A stretch of 64,000 bases of DNA from Lophium mytilinum (taxonomy: Eukaryota; Ascomycota; Dothideomycetes; Mytilinidiales; Mytilinidiaceae): the NCBI GenBank assembly GCA_010093605.1, contig MU004181.1, positions 1,178,001-1,242,000 of the forward strand. The letters run 5' to 3'. The notes beneath the pieces were generated by a model. The model was not told where the DNA came from and searched no databases. It saw nothing but the letters and a program-made list of their open reading frames with translations. Below are positions 30,831 through 42,182 of the stretch, piece after piece (position 1 is the first letter of the stretch; each line of letters opens with the position of its first letter). Both the position numbers and the translations under genes were made by a program.

Positions 30831-33800
30831 CCTCTCCGGCCTCATGGGACATACCGAGTGCATGCATCCACGTTTTAGCGTGTTCTGGTGTCCCTTTCAC
30901 TAGGCAACAAAACCTCCCTTTCTTATACCCAGCCGGCCGTGACGATTAACCCCAGCGATTTCTCCGACTAGATTCCAAGCCGTGGATCTTCGAGCACCAG
31001 AATCCGCATTCTGTATTCGCATCGCCAAATACAAACAGAGCACGAGTAACAACATGCTTGGCAATGGAAACAGAAACTCGGCACGGACATTCTCACTTCC
31101 TTTCGGATCAACCAAGGCGTTGCGAGAACCCTACCCGATTTCTCCCGGCTCTTGACGTTTCACTTCTTTTGTGCATCCAATCCCTGAGCAACGATATTGA
31201 AGGGCAATTCCAGCTGCCCTCTCTGTTGATGTCTCTCCTTCGAGATCCGCCTTGCGACCTTTTGCAATTATTAGCAGCTATTTGCATAGCCTTTTTTCGC
31301 TTTTCGATCATATTACCTTCGTTTCCTATGTCATTTCCGGCTCACGATACCTTTCTTTGTCGACCTTGTTATTATACCAGCACATTGCATCTTGGCAATA
31401 CCAGGAGTCATTGTAGGCGCGCTTCCAGGCGGCTTGTCATCACGGTTGCTTCTTTTGTCGGAGGCGTTATTTTCTCGGGAACTGGTGTGCGACAACCCAT
31501 CCATGGATAAGTTGGCGGGGTGGCGTTATTTGTTTTTTGACAAGAGGTGACCCATTGTCGGGGACTCACTGTTGTTATTTTTTTTGCGTTGGGTGGCAGA
31601 AGGGTTCGCGCGCGTGCGTGCGTTGTGTGTCTATTAGGACGGAAGAAACAGGTGCAGCAAGGAAAAGGATATGAAAGAGGAAAGGAAGCCCAGACGTTTT
31701 AGCAACATTCTTGTACGACACTCACGGATTGGTCTTTGGGAATGTATTTATGAGGATGAGGTGGCAGGGGCGGGGTGAGGGGGGTGAATAAGCACAGGCA
31801 GACAAAAAGCAATGGTACATCCGCGATAGGAATGAAATAAACGATTTTCTTCGTGGAAAACGCTGTCAGCTGGTTGTAGTAGATGTGTATTATGTTTGAT
31901 AACAACCTCGCTTGACATCGTATTGACATCATAGAAAGTAAGTCATCCCCATTCCTAACCCCCTAGAGATTGTAAACAGTCATGGTGTAGCTAATATCGT
32001 GTATAGTCAGTCCATCCAGCCTCGCCTCTTGCGAACCGGCCCCTAATCCCAGTCAAAACTCCCCTTTCTCCCGTACCACCTCTATACACTCCTCACGCAT
32101 GTGTGCCTCTGCCCCCTCCTCACCCCTCCGTATCTCTGCCGTGCAACAGGACGAACCATGGGCCCCGCTGACTCCTACCTACTAAGTACCCTATCCCTCC
32201 CTCACCGCACCGCCTCAGAGAAGCTCCGCTCACGAAAAAAACTAAGGTCAGGCGTGGTGTGCGGCGCCCTTGGAGCCCGCGGCGCTGGGGGGACCACGAA
32301 AAAGCTGATCGACGCTCGATCGTGTGGATGTGGCTGCTGAGACGACTACGCAAGACGGCGCTAGTTCTCAGATGATACACAGCAGCGTTGTTGTTGACGA
32401 CGGTGCGCGGTTGAGGGGAGGAGAGGGCGGGTCTGAAACAGTGAGAGCAGTGCGTGGAAGCGCGTGAAGCGGATGCCTGCGTGAGGGCGCCGGCGCATGA
32501 TGCGGGCCGGGACGTGGCTATCCCGGCTTTGCATTTAGGGGGAGATGGACGTGATTGGGGCGATCGGGCGATGAGGAGAGGCGAGAGAGGGGGAGCGGTA
32601 TGCGGCATGCGGCGGCGCCGTTGGGGAGAGTGGGACGGGGGAGATGGTGGCGGGGGATCTGGGTGGCTGCCTTGGCGTTGTGGTTCGGGGCGTGGTAATA
32701 CGGCTGGGGTGGGACGGGTGGTGAGGGTGGTGGAGGGGATAGGGGGTCGGGATTCATGTGGCAGGGCGAGTGTTGGGAATGGAATTTGGGAGGGAGCGAG
32801 GTGGCTAGGGGATCTAGGGGGCTTGTGGGGATGGGGATGGAGGTCGGGGAACTACCTACAGTATTGGTTGCGTAAGATATGGCATGGTGGATATAGGTAT
32901 GAAGGATGGCTATATCAGCTATAGCGAACTGCTGAAACATGCTGTTTATTTTTATGACTGACACAGACTCGGGTACAATGCCTCGTCATAGGTCTATGTA
33001 AACGTGTCTGCCGATGTTAGATGGCCTCAATACGCTTTCGTTAATTTGAGTGATACTCTCTACATTTAAGTCAGTATGCTGCCTGCCAGGCTAACTAATA
33101 CACCAGAAACTTGGCCAGTTGTTTCAAGCTTCTCCAAAGCCATCACATGATGAATCAATGTACTTTCAAGACTTGAATGAGCACTCATCTCAGTTCGCTA
33201 TTACATGGAGGCTACCTAATGTTGCTCAGTCTGACTGTCGGATATAAATCGGAACTTAACAGTGAAAGAGGTTCAGAGGGAAGGTCGGCAGTTTAACCTT
33301 GAATTCATCAATGCTCTACTTCCAGCGTTGGATGAGCCTCGTCGCGTGTATGCTTAGGTGTTCTGTGTCTATAACTGCCCTACTGCGTCGTTGCTGACGG
33401 CGCCGTGGCAAGAATGCTGTACATACATGGCTGAAGCAAGTCAGCTGAATGCGAAGGCCAGCACCGGGCCAACGCCTCTACTGGAACTATAGCATGACGA
33501 ATCCACTAGCAGGATAGTCCGAAGTCGATGGCCGACGTGTCGTTGGCTCTCGTCTTGGTGTTTTACTTTTTCCACCGTTGTTGCTGGCACGAGGTCAAAG
33601 CCTGCCGGCCTTACTCGGCTTTTGCATGGCGGGTCCGCAACGACTTAACGCTGCCGTCTAGGAACTAGAACTATGAATTCTCACGGCAGAAAAATCTGTA
33701 TTATTCAGCACGTCACCATGACTTCTCTTCCACGCCCTGCAGCTCTTGCCGGCGATCGTCTCCGACACGACAAGGAAGAAGTTCATTCACGACCAGCTCG

Positions 33801-33962
33801 CGGTCTGCCGAGTACCACCTTCCCTAAGGTGCAAACTGAGGCCTGCTTCACCTTGATACCTGCCGTGGAGCCCAACCTGCTTCGCCGGCTGTTTGCATCG
33901 CGACCTCACTTTGATCCTCCTCACTCTGCACCGCCTCCCTGATCGCTTGATATCCACCCAGG
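30831..33962. other. Gene-free stretch, 3.1 kb
   Basis: It contains the GATA factor 3' UTR, then a strongly G-rich plus strand (about 32440-32860) and AT-richer DNA up to the glutamate-cysteine ligase start. Open frames at 31058-31510 (+), 32120-32608 (-) and 32518-32964 (-) carry no domain; the last two are the low-complexity reverse complement of the G-rich tract. Confidence 0.55.
32808..32836 (+). other. Potential G-quadruplex
   Basis: Four G-runs (4, 5, 4 and 4 bases) are separated by loops of 5, 5 and 2 bases, meeting the G3+N1-7 rule. It sits at the end of a 400 bp G-rich, C-poor tract. Confidence 0.65.
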
Positions 33963-36263
33963 ATGGGCCTGCTGTGAGAGCTACACGACCGCTCTTCATG
34001 GTCTCGCTAACGTGTGTCTCTGAAGCGCTATTGGAACCCCGCTGGACTGGCCCGAAGCCAAGAAGGTTGCAAGTCACGTACGATCTTGGGGGATCGAGGT
34101 ACTGCATATCTCAAATCATGCATGCAAGAGTCACGAGCTCACCATGAATGCAGCAACTACTTGCCATATGGCGACGCGCAAAAGGCAAAGAGCGGGACGC
34201 CTTGCTGTGGGGTGACGAGGTTCCGTACTACTCGTTTCCTGTTCCACGCACCATGAAACTGATCCGAAGTCTAGATTGAATATCTGGTAGTGTGCTACGA
34301 CGACGAGAACCGCAAGGTTCGACTGTCGCTACGCCAAGCAGACATCCTCGCGGCATTGGCTACGGATGAGAAACTGCTCGAGCAAGGAGGGGGAGTACCA
34401 GACGTACAACGAGGCCACGTCAAGTAAGCACGTGCAAACTGCATCGAAGATCTCTTTTGCCTAACCTGCACAGAGAGGGAGAGACTGCACCAGTGTTCCA
34501 CCCGGAATTTGGTCGTTTCATGCTGGAGGCTACTCCCGGTAAGCCATGGGGCATCGGGTTCAAGGATCTTCTAGATGTCGAGCCCAACATGAAGTGGCGG
34601 TAAGAGTCACCAATCTCGGTCCTGCTGTAGGACTATTCTGATTCAGCTATAGTCGGGAGTTGGCAAAAGATCACATGGAGGCTACCGAGTATCCTATCAC
34701 TCTGACTACCTATCCTCGATTGGGAACCAACGACTTTACTGTACCACAGTATCCAGTTTCTGGCGACAAGCTCCGCTCACAATTTGTCCCGGACGAGATT
34801 GCGAATCCTCACATCCGCTTTCCAACCTTGGCTGCAAACATCCGTTCTCGGCGAGGTAGAAAGGTGGAGATCAATGTCCCTGTCTTCAGAGATGAGAATA
34901 CCCCCTGGCCGTTCAAGGATCCCACCGTGAACTACGACCTCCATCAATGGCCAGAAGACGACGATGTCCGTAACGGCGCCGCCAAAGAAAATCATGTCTA
35001 CATGGATGCTATGGCTTTTGGCATGGGCAGTTGTTGTTTGCAAATCACTTTCCAGGCCAAGAACATCGAAGAAGGAAGAAAGATGTACGACCAGCTCACG
35101 CCGCTTGGTCCCATTCTACTTGCTTTGACTGCAGCAACGCCTGTCTATAAGGGGTTTCTGGTGGATACAGATGTCCGCTGGAACCAAATTAGTCGCGCGG
35201 TTGACGATCGTACCCCTGAGGAGCTAGGAGAGAAGGTAAACATGAGCATAGTCCCTTTTGAAAAATACTTGTACTTACGCTATTCCAGCCTCTTAAGAAT
35301 GATCGATGGCGTCTTCCGAAGTCAAGATATGCATCAAACTCCACATACATCTCACAAGATGCGCGGCTGCGAAAGGGGTATTTGGATCCTACTCTAGTCA
35401 TCGACTCCGAACTCAAGCAGCGCCTGCTAGATGGCGGCATGGATGATCTCCTGGCTACTCATTTTGCTCATCTCTTCATTCGAGATCCCATTGTGGTGTT
35501 TGCGGAAGATCTCGAGGAGCTTGACCTCGAGAAAGCAGATCACTTTGAGAACCTCCAGTCCACCAATTGGCAGCACATACGATTCAAACCACCTCCACCA
35601 GGCAGCGATATAGGATGGCGAGTAGAGTTCCGCCCAATGGAGATCCAGATCACGGACTTTGAGAATGCGGCGTTCTCGGTCTTTATGGTGCTTATTACAC
35701 GAGCCATCCTGAGCTTCGATCTCAACTTCTACATTCCAATTACCAAAGTCTCTAAGAACATGGAGAATACTCATATCAGGGATGCGGTGTCGTCACAGAA
35801 GTTCTGGTTCCGGAAGAACCCCTTTCCGCCACGTTCTGGAAGAGCAACAAGCGCACACGGTACCGCCTCGCCAGCAACTGCAAGCAGACCGGCGACGCCT
35901 CTGGGTCCAGTAGAGGATGAGTATGAGCTGATGACTATCAACGAAGTCATGAATGGCCAAGAAACTGGGTTCCCGGGCTTGATCCCGCTCGTGGAAAGCT
36001 ACCTCAACAGCATGAACGTCGATGTTGAAACTCGATGCGAACTAGCGAGGTATCTCGACTTGATTAGAAAGAGAGCGGATGGGACGTACTGGACAGCCGC
36101 CAAGTGGATCCGGCACTTCGTCCAAACCCACCCAGAGTATAAGAAAGATAGTGTGGTTAGCGAAGGGATCAACTTCGATCTTCTTAAGGCTGCGGAGACG
36201 ATTACGGAGAATGAGGGCCGAGATGGCGTAGGTGCAGAGATGTTTGGAAAGAGACGGCAGTAG
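33963..36263 (+). CDS. gcs1: Glutamate-cysteine ligase (gamma-glutamylcysteine synthetase)
   Basis: Catalyses ATP-dependent joining of glutamate and cysteine, the first and rate-limiting step of glutathione synthesis, in the cytosol. Seven exons, 33963-33973 (11 bp), 34026-34098, 34154-34219, 34275-34423, 34474-34599, 34653-35235 and 35289-36263, join in phase to 660 aa, near the size of yeast Gsh1. Family blocks are MGLLAIGTPLDW at the N-terminus, LLWGDEIEYLVV (metal/substrate Glu residues), FHPEFGRFMLEATPGKPW, MDAMAFGMGSCCLQITFQ and NWQHIRFKPPP. An insert rich in Ser/Ala/Thr/Pro (after PFPPRSGRATS) is common in filamentous fungi. The tiny first exon was placed from phase and the conserved MGLL start. 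Confidence 0.95.
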
Positions 36264-36825
36264 AGTTGATCTTCTTACAGTCGGACTGCACCTAGGGGAC
36301 GGATGTGTATGGTCTCTTGTGCTCAGCCCGGCATTCTCAGAGAGAGTGAGCAGAGCACCTGGCATTCGTGTGTTTCCAAGAATTGATAATTGGCATAGCG
36401 AGATTAGATATGCATTTCTATGGCTAGAACTCAAGATCAATGCAAAGATGCCGAATGAAACTATAATGAGTGTCTACGTCTTCTGTAGATTACATTCCGA
36501 GAGCAGAATTTCGAATCTGCGTCGTGGTCAAGATGCATGCCGCAATTTGACCGGTCACGAGCGAGGTGAAGCAGACGCCCGGCCAAATCAATAGCTGCTT
36601 CGATAGCGATCTCGTTGAAGTTACTCGGGACGGAAAAATGCGCGAAACACGGGGGTGGATGGTCAGCCATTGCGCAAACTTTGACAGAGGTCCGGTCCGA
36701 TCCCTCCCAGCCACCCACCACCGCTTGCCGCAGGTACCACAGCGATTCCCCCTCCACCACCGTCACAGCACAGGTACCACCATCGTCAACTCATCACCAC
36801 ACATCGACAACACCCACTCACCACC
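36264..36825. other. Intergenic, promoter side of the EXPERA gene
   Basis: This spacer holds the 3' flank of the ligase gene and then a C-rich, CACC-repeating leader immediately before the next start codon (CACCACCATGG context). No other gene was seen. Confidence 0.55.
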
Positions 36826-37754
36826 ATGGTCTCCACGCGCCACCACCCCCGCGAGTTCCCACCGCCCGCCCTCGGCGCCTCGCCCACGAAGTCGCCCACC
36901 AAATCCTCGCGCAACTCAACCTCGTCGCCGACCCCGAGCTCGCCCTCGACGCCGTCGCAATCCCTGACGAAGCGCGCACTCACAAACTCCAAAGCCGCGC
37001 CGCCCTCGCCCTCGCCCTCGTCCTCCCCGTTATGGGTGCACACGGCCTCAAACCTCACCGTCGCCTGGATCCTCGTGTCGCTGCCGCTCGTCATCTGGGA
37101 CGCGCTGTACTGCATACTGCGCCCGCACACCATGGCGGGCGGTGCGCTGCAATGGCCGATCTGGAAGCCCTACGAACTATACGCCTCGATCGACTATGTG
37201 TACGGCTGGCCGGCGTGGGAAGCGCGTGACGGGTTCACGGCGGCGCAGGCGTGGCTGAACATTGCCGAGACGATTGGGTACGGGCTGTACCTGATGATTA
37301 TCTACGACCACGGGGCGTCGGCGGCTGGGGGCAGGGGCGTGCAGCTGGGGAAGGGGGTTGAGGGGTGGTTTGCGGGCGGGCGCAAGGTGGAGGGGCGGCC
37401 GGCGAGTAGGGCCGTGGTGATTGCGTTTGCGGCGAGTGTGATGACGGCGAGTAAGACGGTGTTGTATTTTTTGAATGAGGCGGGGTCGGGGTTCAAGAAT
37501 GTGGGGCATAATGAGTGGGTGGTGTTGATTCCGCTGTATATTGTTATGAAGTAAGTTGGTTTCCTTTGTTTGGTGGCTTGGTTGGGGGTGGTTTACTGGA
37601 TTGGACTGCGTTGGGATGGATTAGATTGCTAACTTATGTGTTTGGTAGTGGGCTATGGTTTATCATGTCGTTCTACATGACATACATCTTTGGCGCTGAG
37701 ATCATTGAAGGCCTCGACGCTGCATCAGGGGCTGATTCCAAGAAGGATCAATAG
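36826..37754 (+). CDS. EXPERA-domain membrane protein (emopamil-binding-like)
   Basis: Predicted 276 aa membrane protein in two exons (36826-37550, 37649-37754; 98 bp intron). A Ser/Pro/Thr-rich cytosolic tail of about 65 residues precedes four hydrophobic segments: TVAWILVSLPLVIWDALYCIL, the segment around WLNIAETIGYGLYLMIIY, VVIAFAASVMTASKTVLYFL, and VVLIPLYIVMNGLWFIMSFY. The WDALYCILRPH, YVYGWPAW and ASKTVLYFLNE blocks are those of fungal EXPERA proteins related to sterol isomerase/TMEM97. The sterol-isomerase His/Glu set cannot be confirmed by eye, so catalysis is uncertain. Codon ends shift from C to G around 37150-37300. Confidence 0.75.
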
Positions 37755-37987
37755 TTGTCTGTGTACATATGAGTCTGCTCTATACACAGGCATTGGATGA
37801 CACGAGGACGAAAGGGAAAGCGCTGGAAAGTACACGGCATTTCATGAATACAATGACAGTGGCCAATCAGCCAATTTTCTCATTCGCAACGAACGACTAT
37901 GCAAAGTGAAGTAGAAATTTCGCAGATACTAAAAGGAGCTCTATATTTATTACGCCGATAAGCGATGCAGGAAACATGAAAACATTA

Positions 37988-38992
37988 TCATAAGCTTTTC
38001 TCAACCTCCATAATCTCTTTAATACCGTCTGCCACGGCCTGAGTCTGCTCCTTGCTCAGCCTCTTCAACGGACGTCGGGGATAACCGCCATAGCCGTAGT
38101 ACGACTGTAGTGCTGATTTGGTACCTGGGATGGCCGCCTTGGTGAGCACCCAGTCTCCTTTACTCAGCACTTTCTGCAGCGCCAAAGCTTCGTCGTACTT
38201 CCCCTCGGCCCAAAGATTCCAGACCTTGACGCAGGTCTTGGGAAGGACGTTGGCGCCACCAGCTATGATACCTGAGCCTCCACTGGCAGCCGTCTGTGCT
38301 GTGAAGTCTGCCATGCCGCCGAATGCCATATAGCCACTGCCTTCTGATTTAGCAGTGAGGGCGTTGGTAGCCAAGGCCACTCGTGTGAGCTTCCCGGTGT
38401 TTCCGCAGGTAAACTTGGTCCCGATGATATTTGGGTGCTTTGCTAGCTTGATGATCATGTCGCTGTCCAAGTCGATGCCAGCAACTGCGCCTGGGTAGTT
38501 GTAGAGTATGATTGGTAGTGGTGAGCCATCAGCCACCTTTGTGAAGTATTCGTAAAGCGCGGCCTCGTCCATAGCATACCGGTAATAGCTAGGTGAAACG
38601 AGAAGCACGTATTCGCCGCCTGCTGCCGCGGAATGTTTGCATAGCTCAATAGTTCCTCGGATGCTCTGTTCAGAGGCTCCCACAATGACAGGGACGTTTT
38701 GGTAGCCCGCTTCGTCGAGTGCTTCGCGAGTTGCCTTTGTAATAGCGGTTTTCTCAGAAAGGGACAGATGGACAGCTTCGCCATTTGATCCCATTGTGAC
38801 AAGACCGACGAGGCCGGCTTCAGCAAGACGCACGGCGTGCTTACGGATCGTCGGCAGGTCGAGATCCTCGGTTTCTGGGTCAAAGAAGGTCATAGTCGGC
38901 GAATATATCCCATGACGCAGCGGCGTGCGGGTTTTGGCAAGTCCATTGGCACTTCCGTTCGCGTGACCGTTTGCTACTCCGTTCGAAGCCAT
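37988..38992 (-). CDS. DapA-family aldolase/lyase
   Basis: Single-exon class I aldolase of 334 aa in the dihydrodipicolinate synthase/N-acetylneuraminate lyase family; fungal members include 4-hydroxy-2-oxoglutarate and 3-deoxy-hexulosonate aldolases of sugar-acid catabolism. Visible signatures are TMGSNGEAVHLS (phosphate/carboxylate loop), YNYPGA with the catalytic Tyr (Y164), the Schiff-base Lys in GTKFTCGNTGK (K193) and GGSGIIAGGANVLP. The N-terminus has a Gly/Asn/Ala-rich repeat (NGVANGHANGSANG), probably disordered. It diverges from the oxidoreductase at 39734, sharing a 741 bp promoter region. The true substrate cannot be told from sequence alone; a fungal amino-acid role in lysine synthesis is not expected, since fungi use the aminoadipate route. 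Confidence 0.88.
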   Translation of the reverse strand: MASNGVANGHANGSANGLAKTRTPLRHGIYSPTMTFFDPETEDLDLPTIRKHAVRLAEAGLVGLVTMGSNGEAVHLSLSEKTAITKATREALDEAGYQNVPVIVGASEQSIRGTIELCKHSAAAGGEYVLLVSPSYYRYAMDEAALYEYFTKVADGSPLPIILYNYPGAVAGIDLDSDMIIKLAKHPNIIGTKFTCGNTGKLTRVALATNALTAKSEGSGYMAFGGMADFTAQTAASGGSGIIAGGANVLPKTCVKVWNLWAEGKYDEALALQKVLSKGDWVLTKAAIPGTKSALQSYYGYGGYPRRPLKRLSKEQTQAVADGIKEIMEVEKSL

Positions 38993-39733
38993 GCTGCTGA
39001 TATTTAGAAGAATATGGTGCGTTGGGAAAGCGATTGAGGGGCAAGAAATAAGACTGATGAGGAATACGTGGTGAGGATCGGGGATGATTCAGAGCTCAGA
39101 AAACGAAGCCGGTAAGCATTAATATAGCGGGCTCTATGGAGAGACGCGGGATTGGGCTGCCTTTGACTAACCCGAGGCCGACACACTATCCCACCTCACG
39201 GATTCTTTCCCCATTCTTTTCCTCAACCACTGCTCAACAACGGCCCTTATTCGCATGCAAGAAGGCTGGAAGACGGCAGAACATGCCATATGCAGAGCGC
39301 CGGCTAGACCTTAGTAGCATCGCACAGCGAAGAGGGGCCCGCGAGTGGGCGGCGCGGGGGATGTTGCGGGCTTTCTCAAGTGAATTGACTAACATCAACA
39401 AGAGGTGCGGTGGTGAGAGAGGTGCTCGGCCGCCGGGAGAATTAATTCCACCAATCGCGCCCGCTTCTCCACACGCACTTCTGCCACGGAGAAAGTCCCG
39501 GCAAAATGTTCTCTAATGGCTCCAGAGAGTAAGTAGCTAAATTGCCTCCCTCGAGCGGCCCGGTGCTAGCTAGCATATTTCTCCGCCTTCGAAACCCTGA
39601 CGTCTTGCTGAGCTCCCACGACGCGCCATGTCGACACGCGCTGCTCCCCACTTCTACTGCACTCTCCATATCACACTCTACGATCCAGATTGACAATTTC
39701 AATTGACCTTCTATCTGCTGCCATTTCGAAACC
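38993..39733. promoter_or_regulatory. Shared divergent promoter, aldolase / oxidoreductase
   Basis: This 741 bp spacer has start codons on both sides, so it must hold both promoters. Open frames within it (for example 39136-39516) lack domains. Confidence 0.55.
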
Positions 39734-41084
39734 ATGGCTCCTCTTGAAGTGTTGATGGTCGGAACCGGGGAGTACACGACAGGCTTCGTGGGCGGGGGCA
39801 TGTCGGGATCAGACAAGAAATTGGGCGTTGTTGGGCTAACACTCTTCGATCTGAGGCGACGGGGGAAAGTTGGGAAGCTCTCCATGGTGGGAGTCTCTGG
39901 CAACAAGTTCCCAGCGATTCGTAAGGCCTCGCCACGCAAAGGCAGCACCCAATAGACACTGAGAGCAGACACAGGCGAGCATTTGGAAACAAACATAAAA
40001 AACGTCTACAACGGCCTTGATGTTGCGTTCGAGGAGTTTCCGAAGGAAGGTAAACGGGACCCAGACTCCTACAAAACCGCCATCGATGCTTTGCCCAAAG
40101 GCAGCGCCATCACCATCTTCACCCCAGATACCACCCACTACCCAATTGCTCTCTACGCAATCGAGCGAGGCATCCATGTGCTCATCACCAAGCCAGCTGT
40201 CAAGCTTCTTGAACACCACCAGAAGCTGCAAGAAGCTGCCCACAAGCACAATGTGTTCGTATATGTAGAGCACCACAAACGCTACGACCCTGCCTACGCA
40301 GACGCGCGGTATAGAGCCCAGAAGCTCGGAGACTTCAACTACTTCTACAGCTACATGAGCCAGCCGAAGAGCCAGCTGGAGACGTTCAAAGCGTGGGCTG
40401 GGGTCGACAGCGACATCTCATACTACCTCAATTCCCATCACATCGACGTGAACGAGTCCATGGTGCCGGATTTCAAGCCTGTCAAAGTGACAGCAAGCGC
40501 TGCGGAGGGAATAGCAACAGATCTCGGTTGCGCGGCAGGTACAGAGGATACCATCACATTGCTAGTAGACTGGGTCAAGAAGGATGACCCTAAACGGCGG
40601 GCAACGGGCGTCTATACAGCAAGCTGGACGGCTCCGCAGAAGGCTGGTGTGCATTCGAACCAGTACTTCCACTACATGGCGAGCAAAGGCGAGGTTAGGG
40701 TAAACCAAGCTAAGCGTGGGTACGATGTAACTGACGACGAAGGGGGCTTGCTCTGGTACAATCCGTAAGTCATACGAAGCCCGCTATTTCCGCTGAGTCG
40801 ATGCTGAAAAGCGAACCAGGTTCTATATGAAGTACGCACCTGATGAGGAAGGCAATTTCGCGGGTCAGACTGGGTACGGGTATATCTCTTTTGAGAAATT
40901 TGTAGACGCAGTGAACGGCCTGAACGCTGGAAAGGTTACCTTGGATGAGCTAGACAAACGTCCTCTACCGACATTGAAGAACACAATAGCCACGGGCGCT
41001 ATTCTGGAAGCTGGAAGACGGTCACTGGATGAGAAGAGACCGATTGAAATTGTGGAGGAGGCCGGTGTCTGGTCACTGAAGTGA
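39734..41084 (+). CDS. Gfo/Idh/MocA family NAD(P)-dependent oxidoreductase
   Basis: Predicted sugar or sugar-acid dehydrogenase of 413 aa in three exons (39734-39920, 39975-40764, 40820-41084). The N-terminal Rossmann loop is [11 protein letters not shown]; the dinucleotide-site segment ITKPA replaces the usual EKP motif, and [12 protein letters not shown] and [13 protein letters not shown] lie in the substrate half. The insert [27 protein letters not shown] after the first strand is a feature of a fungal subgroup. Intron positions were fixed from GTAAGG/ACAG and GTAAGT/CCAG sites and preserved phase. Its divergent neighbour is a DapA-type aldolase, which suggests successive steps of one catabolic route, but co-regulation is only inferred. 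Confidence 0.85.
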
Positions 41085-41632
41085 GTGATGCAAAAAATCG
41101 ATGAGAAGGCGCATACTTGAAACGTGAGGGGTCAATCAAGCAACTGCAACTAATGAGATTGTACTCATGGTTGATCTAAGTGGCACATAAGTGGAAAGAT
41201 ACTGAGGCATCTAATGTGAAGAGGTACATATGTATATCCAAGAATGAGAAGTTCATTGGAGCGCCGGCAAATCAGTCAGTGGGCGTAACAATACCTAGAG
41301 CTATGTGCCTTACTGGAGATCAGCGAGGAACTCATTCACATGATCAGGAGCCTCGTGTCGGTGAATGCGGGACTCATATCGCTGATCTAGCAGCCCTACA
41401 AGAATGCCGGGGTGCATCTTGATAGACGCTCGGACCAGCGGTTTGCTAGACGTCAATCTTGCTCTTACCCACTTTTTCCCCCTCAACCTTGCAGCATCGC
41501 GGTCTAGCCTTATGTACTGACGTCAAGCCTCCAAGCAAGGAAACGCGACTAGGTGATCGCGGTCCGTGTCCTTGGACAGTAGCATACATACTGACTATTT
41601 CAGCCTCCTCTCAGAAGAAACTATCTCAAAGC
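41085..41632. other. Intergenic, 0.55 kb
   Basis: No gene was seen; the right part is the promoter of the small membrane protein. An 80-codon frame at 41180-41422 has no domain. Confidence 0.5.
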
Positions 41633-42182
41633 ATGTCGGCCCTCCTCGTACTCCCACCCGCCACCCTATCGCTCGTCTCGGCGTACGGGCTGTACCACTC
41701 GTACCAATGCATCGTCAAGCTACGCCAGTACGAAGAGAAGTCGGAGAAAGCAGCCGAATATTCCAACACGGCAGCAGAGCAGCTCCATAAGACGCGAACC
41801 ACGCAGGGCAGTGCAGCTATATCGGTACGCTAACCTCTGAGAACTGTGGCTGGCTTCTACCCCGAATAGTGGAGCTTATACCGATCCAGCAGCTTGGCTA
41901 ATAATCATTTTCATTTAGATCATCGTCTCCTTCCTTTCCTCAACTGCCCTGGTCTTCGCCTCGCCCTCAACCACCACGGCCGTCCTCGCCAGCGCCGTAA
42001 ATCTCGCGGCGACTTTGGCTGCTCGTGTCCACGTGAAGAACTTCTGGGACAACAAGGCCAAAGTGCCGTTCACTACGGGCTATAACGAGGCGATATCTGG
42101 CACGGCCGAGCTGGTGAAAGTGTTGGGCATACTGGGCGGCGTATGGGCAGTGGAACTGGTTGGGGCAGGGCTTGGGTTCTAA
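41633..42182 (+). CDS. Small predicted membrane protein, unknown
   Basis: Two exons (41633-41824 and 41919-42182; 94 bp intron with GTACGC donor and TTTAG acceptor) give 151 aa. An N-terminal hydrophobic segment (LLVLPPATLSLVSAYGLY) leads into a charged helix (IVKLRQYEEKSEKAAEYSN), then two more hydrophobic segments (VSFLSSTALVFA..., VLGILGGVWAVELVGAGLGF). I do not recognise the family. The splice rejoins a frame with clear alternating hydrophobic/charged structure, which supports a real gene; an upstream in-frame ATG would only lengthen the leader. Confidence 0.6.

Noticed and set aside
31058-31510. 150-codon frame downstream of nsdD
   Set aside because: Composition is UTR-like with T-rich hydrophobic stretches, no homology recognised, and it lies just after the GATA stop.
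32120-32964. Pro/Ser-rich minus-strand frames
   Set aside because: They are the reverse complement of a G-rich tract; low complexity explains the open frame.
33673-33942. 89-codon frame just before glutamate-cysteine ligase as an N-terminal extension
   Set aside because: It cannot be joined in frame to the conserved MGLL start, which has its own ATG at 33963; most likely 5' leader.
34014-37754. A glutathione gene cluster with FDH1
   Set aside because: The two glutathione-related genes are separated by 21 kb and many unrelated genes; co-location looks accidental.
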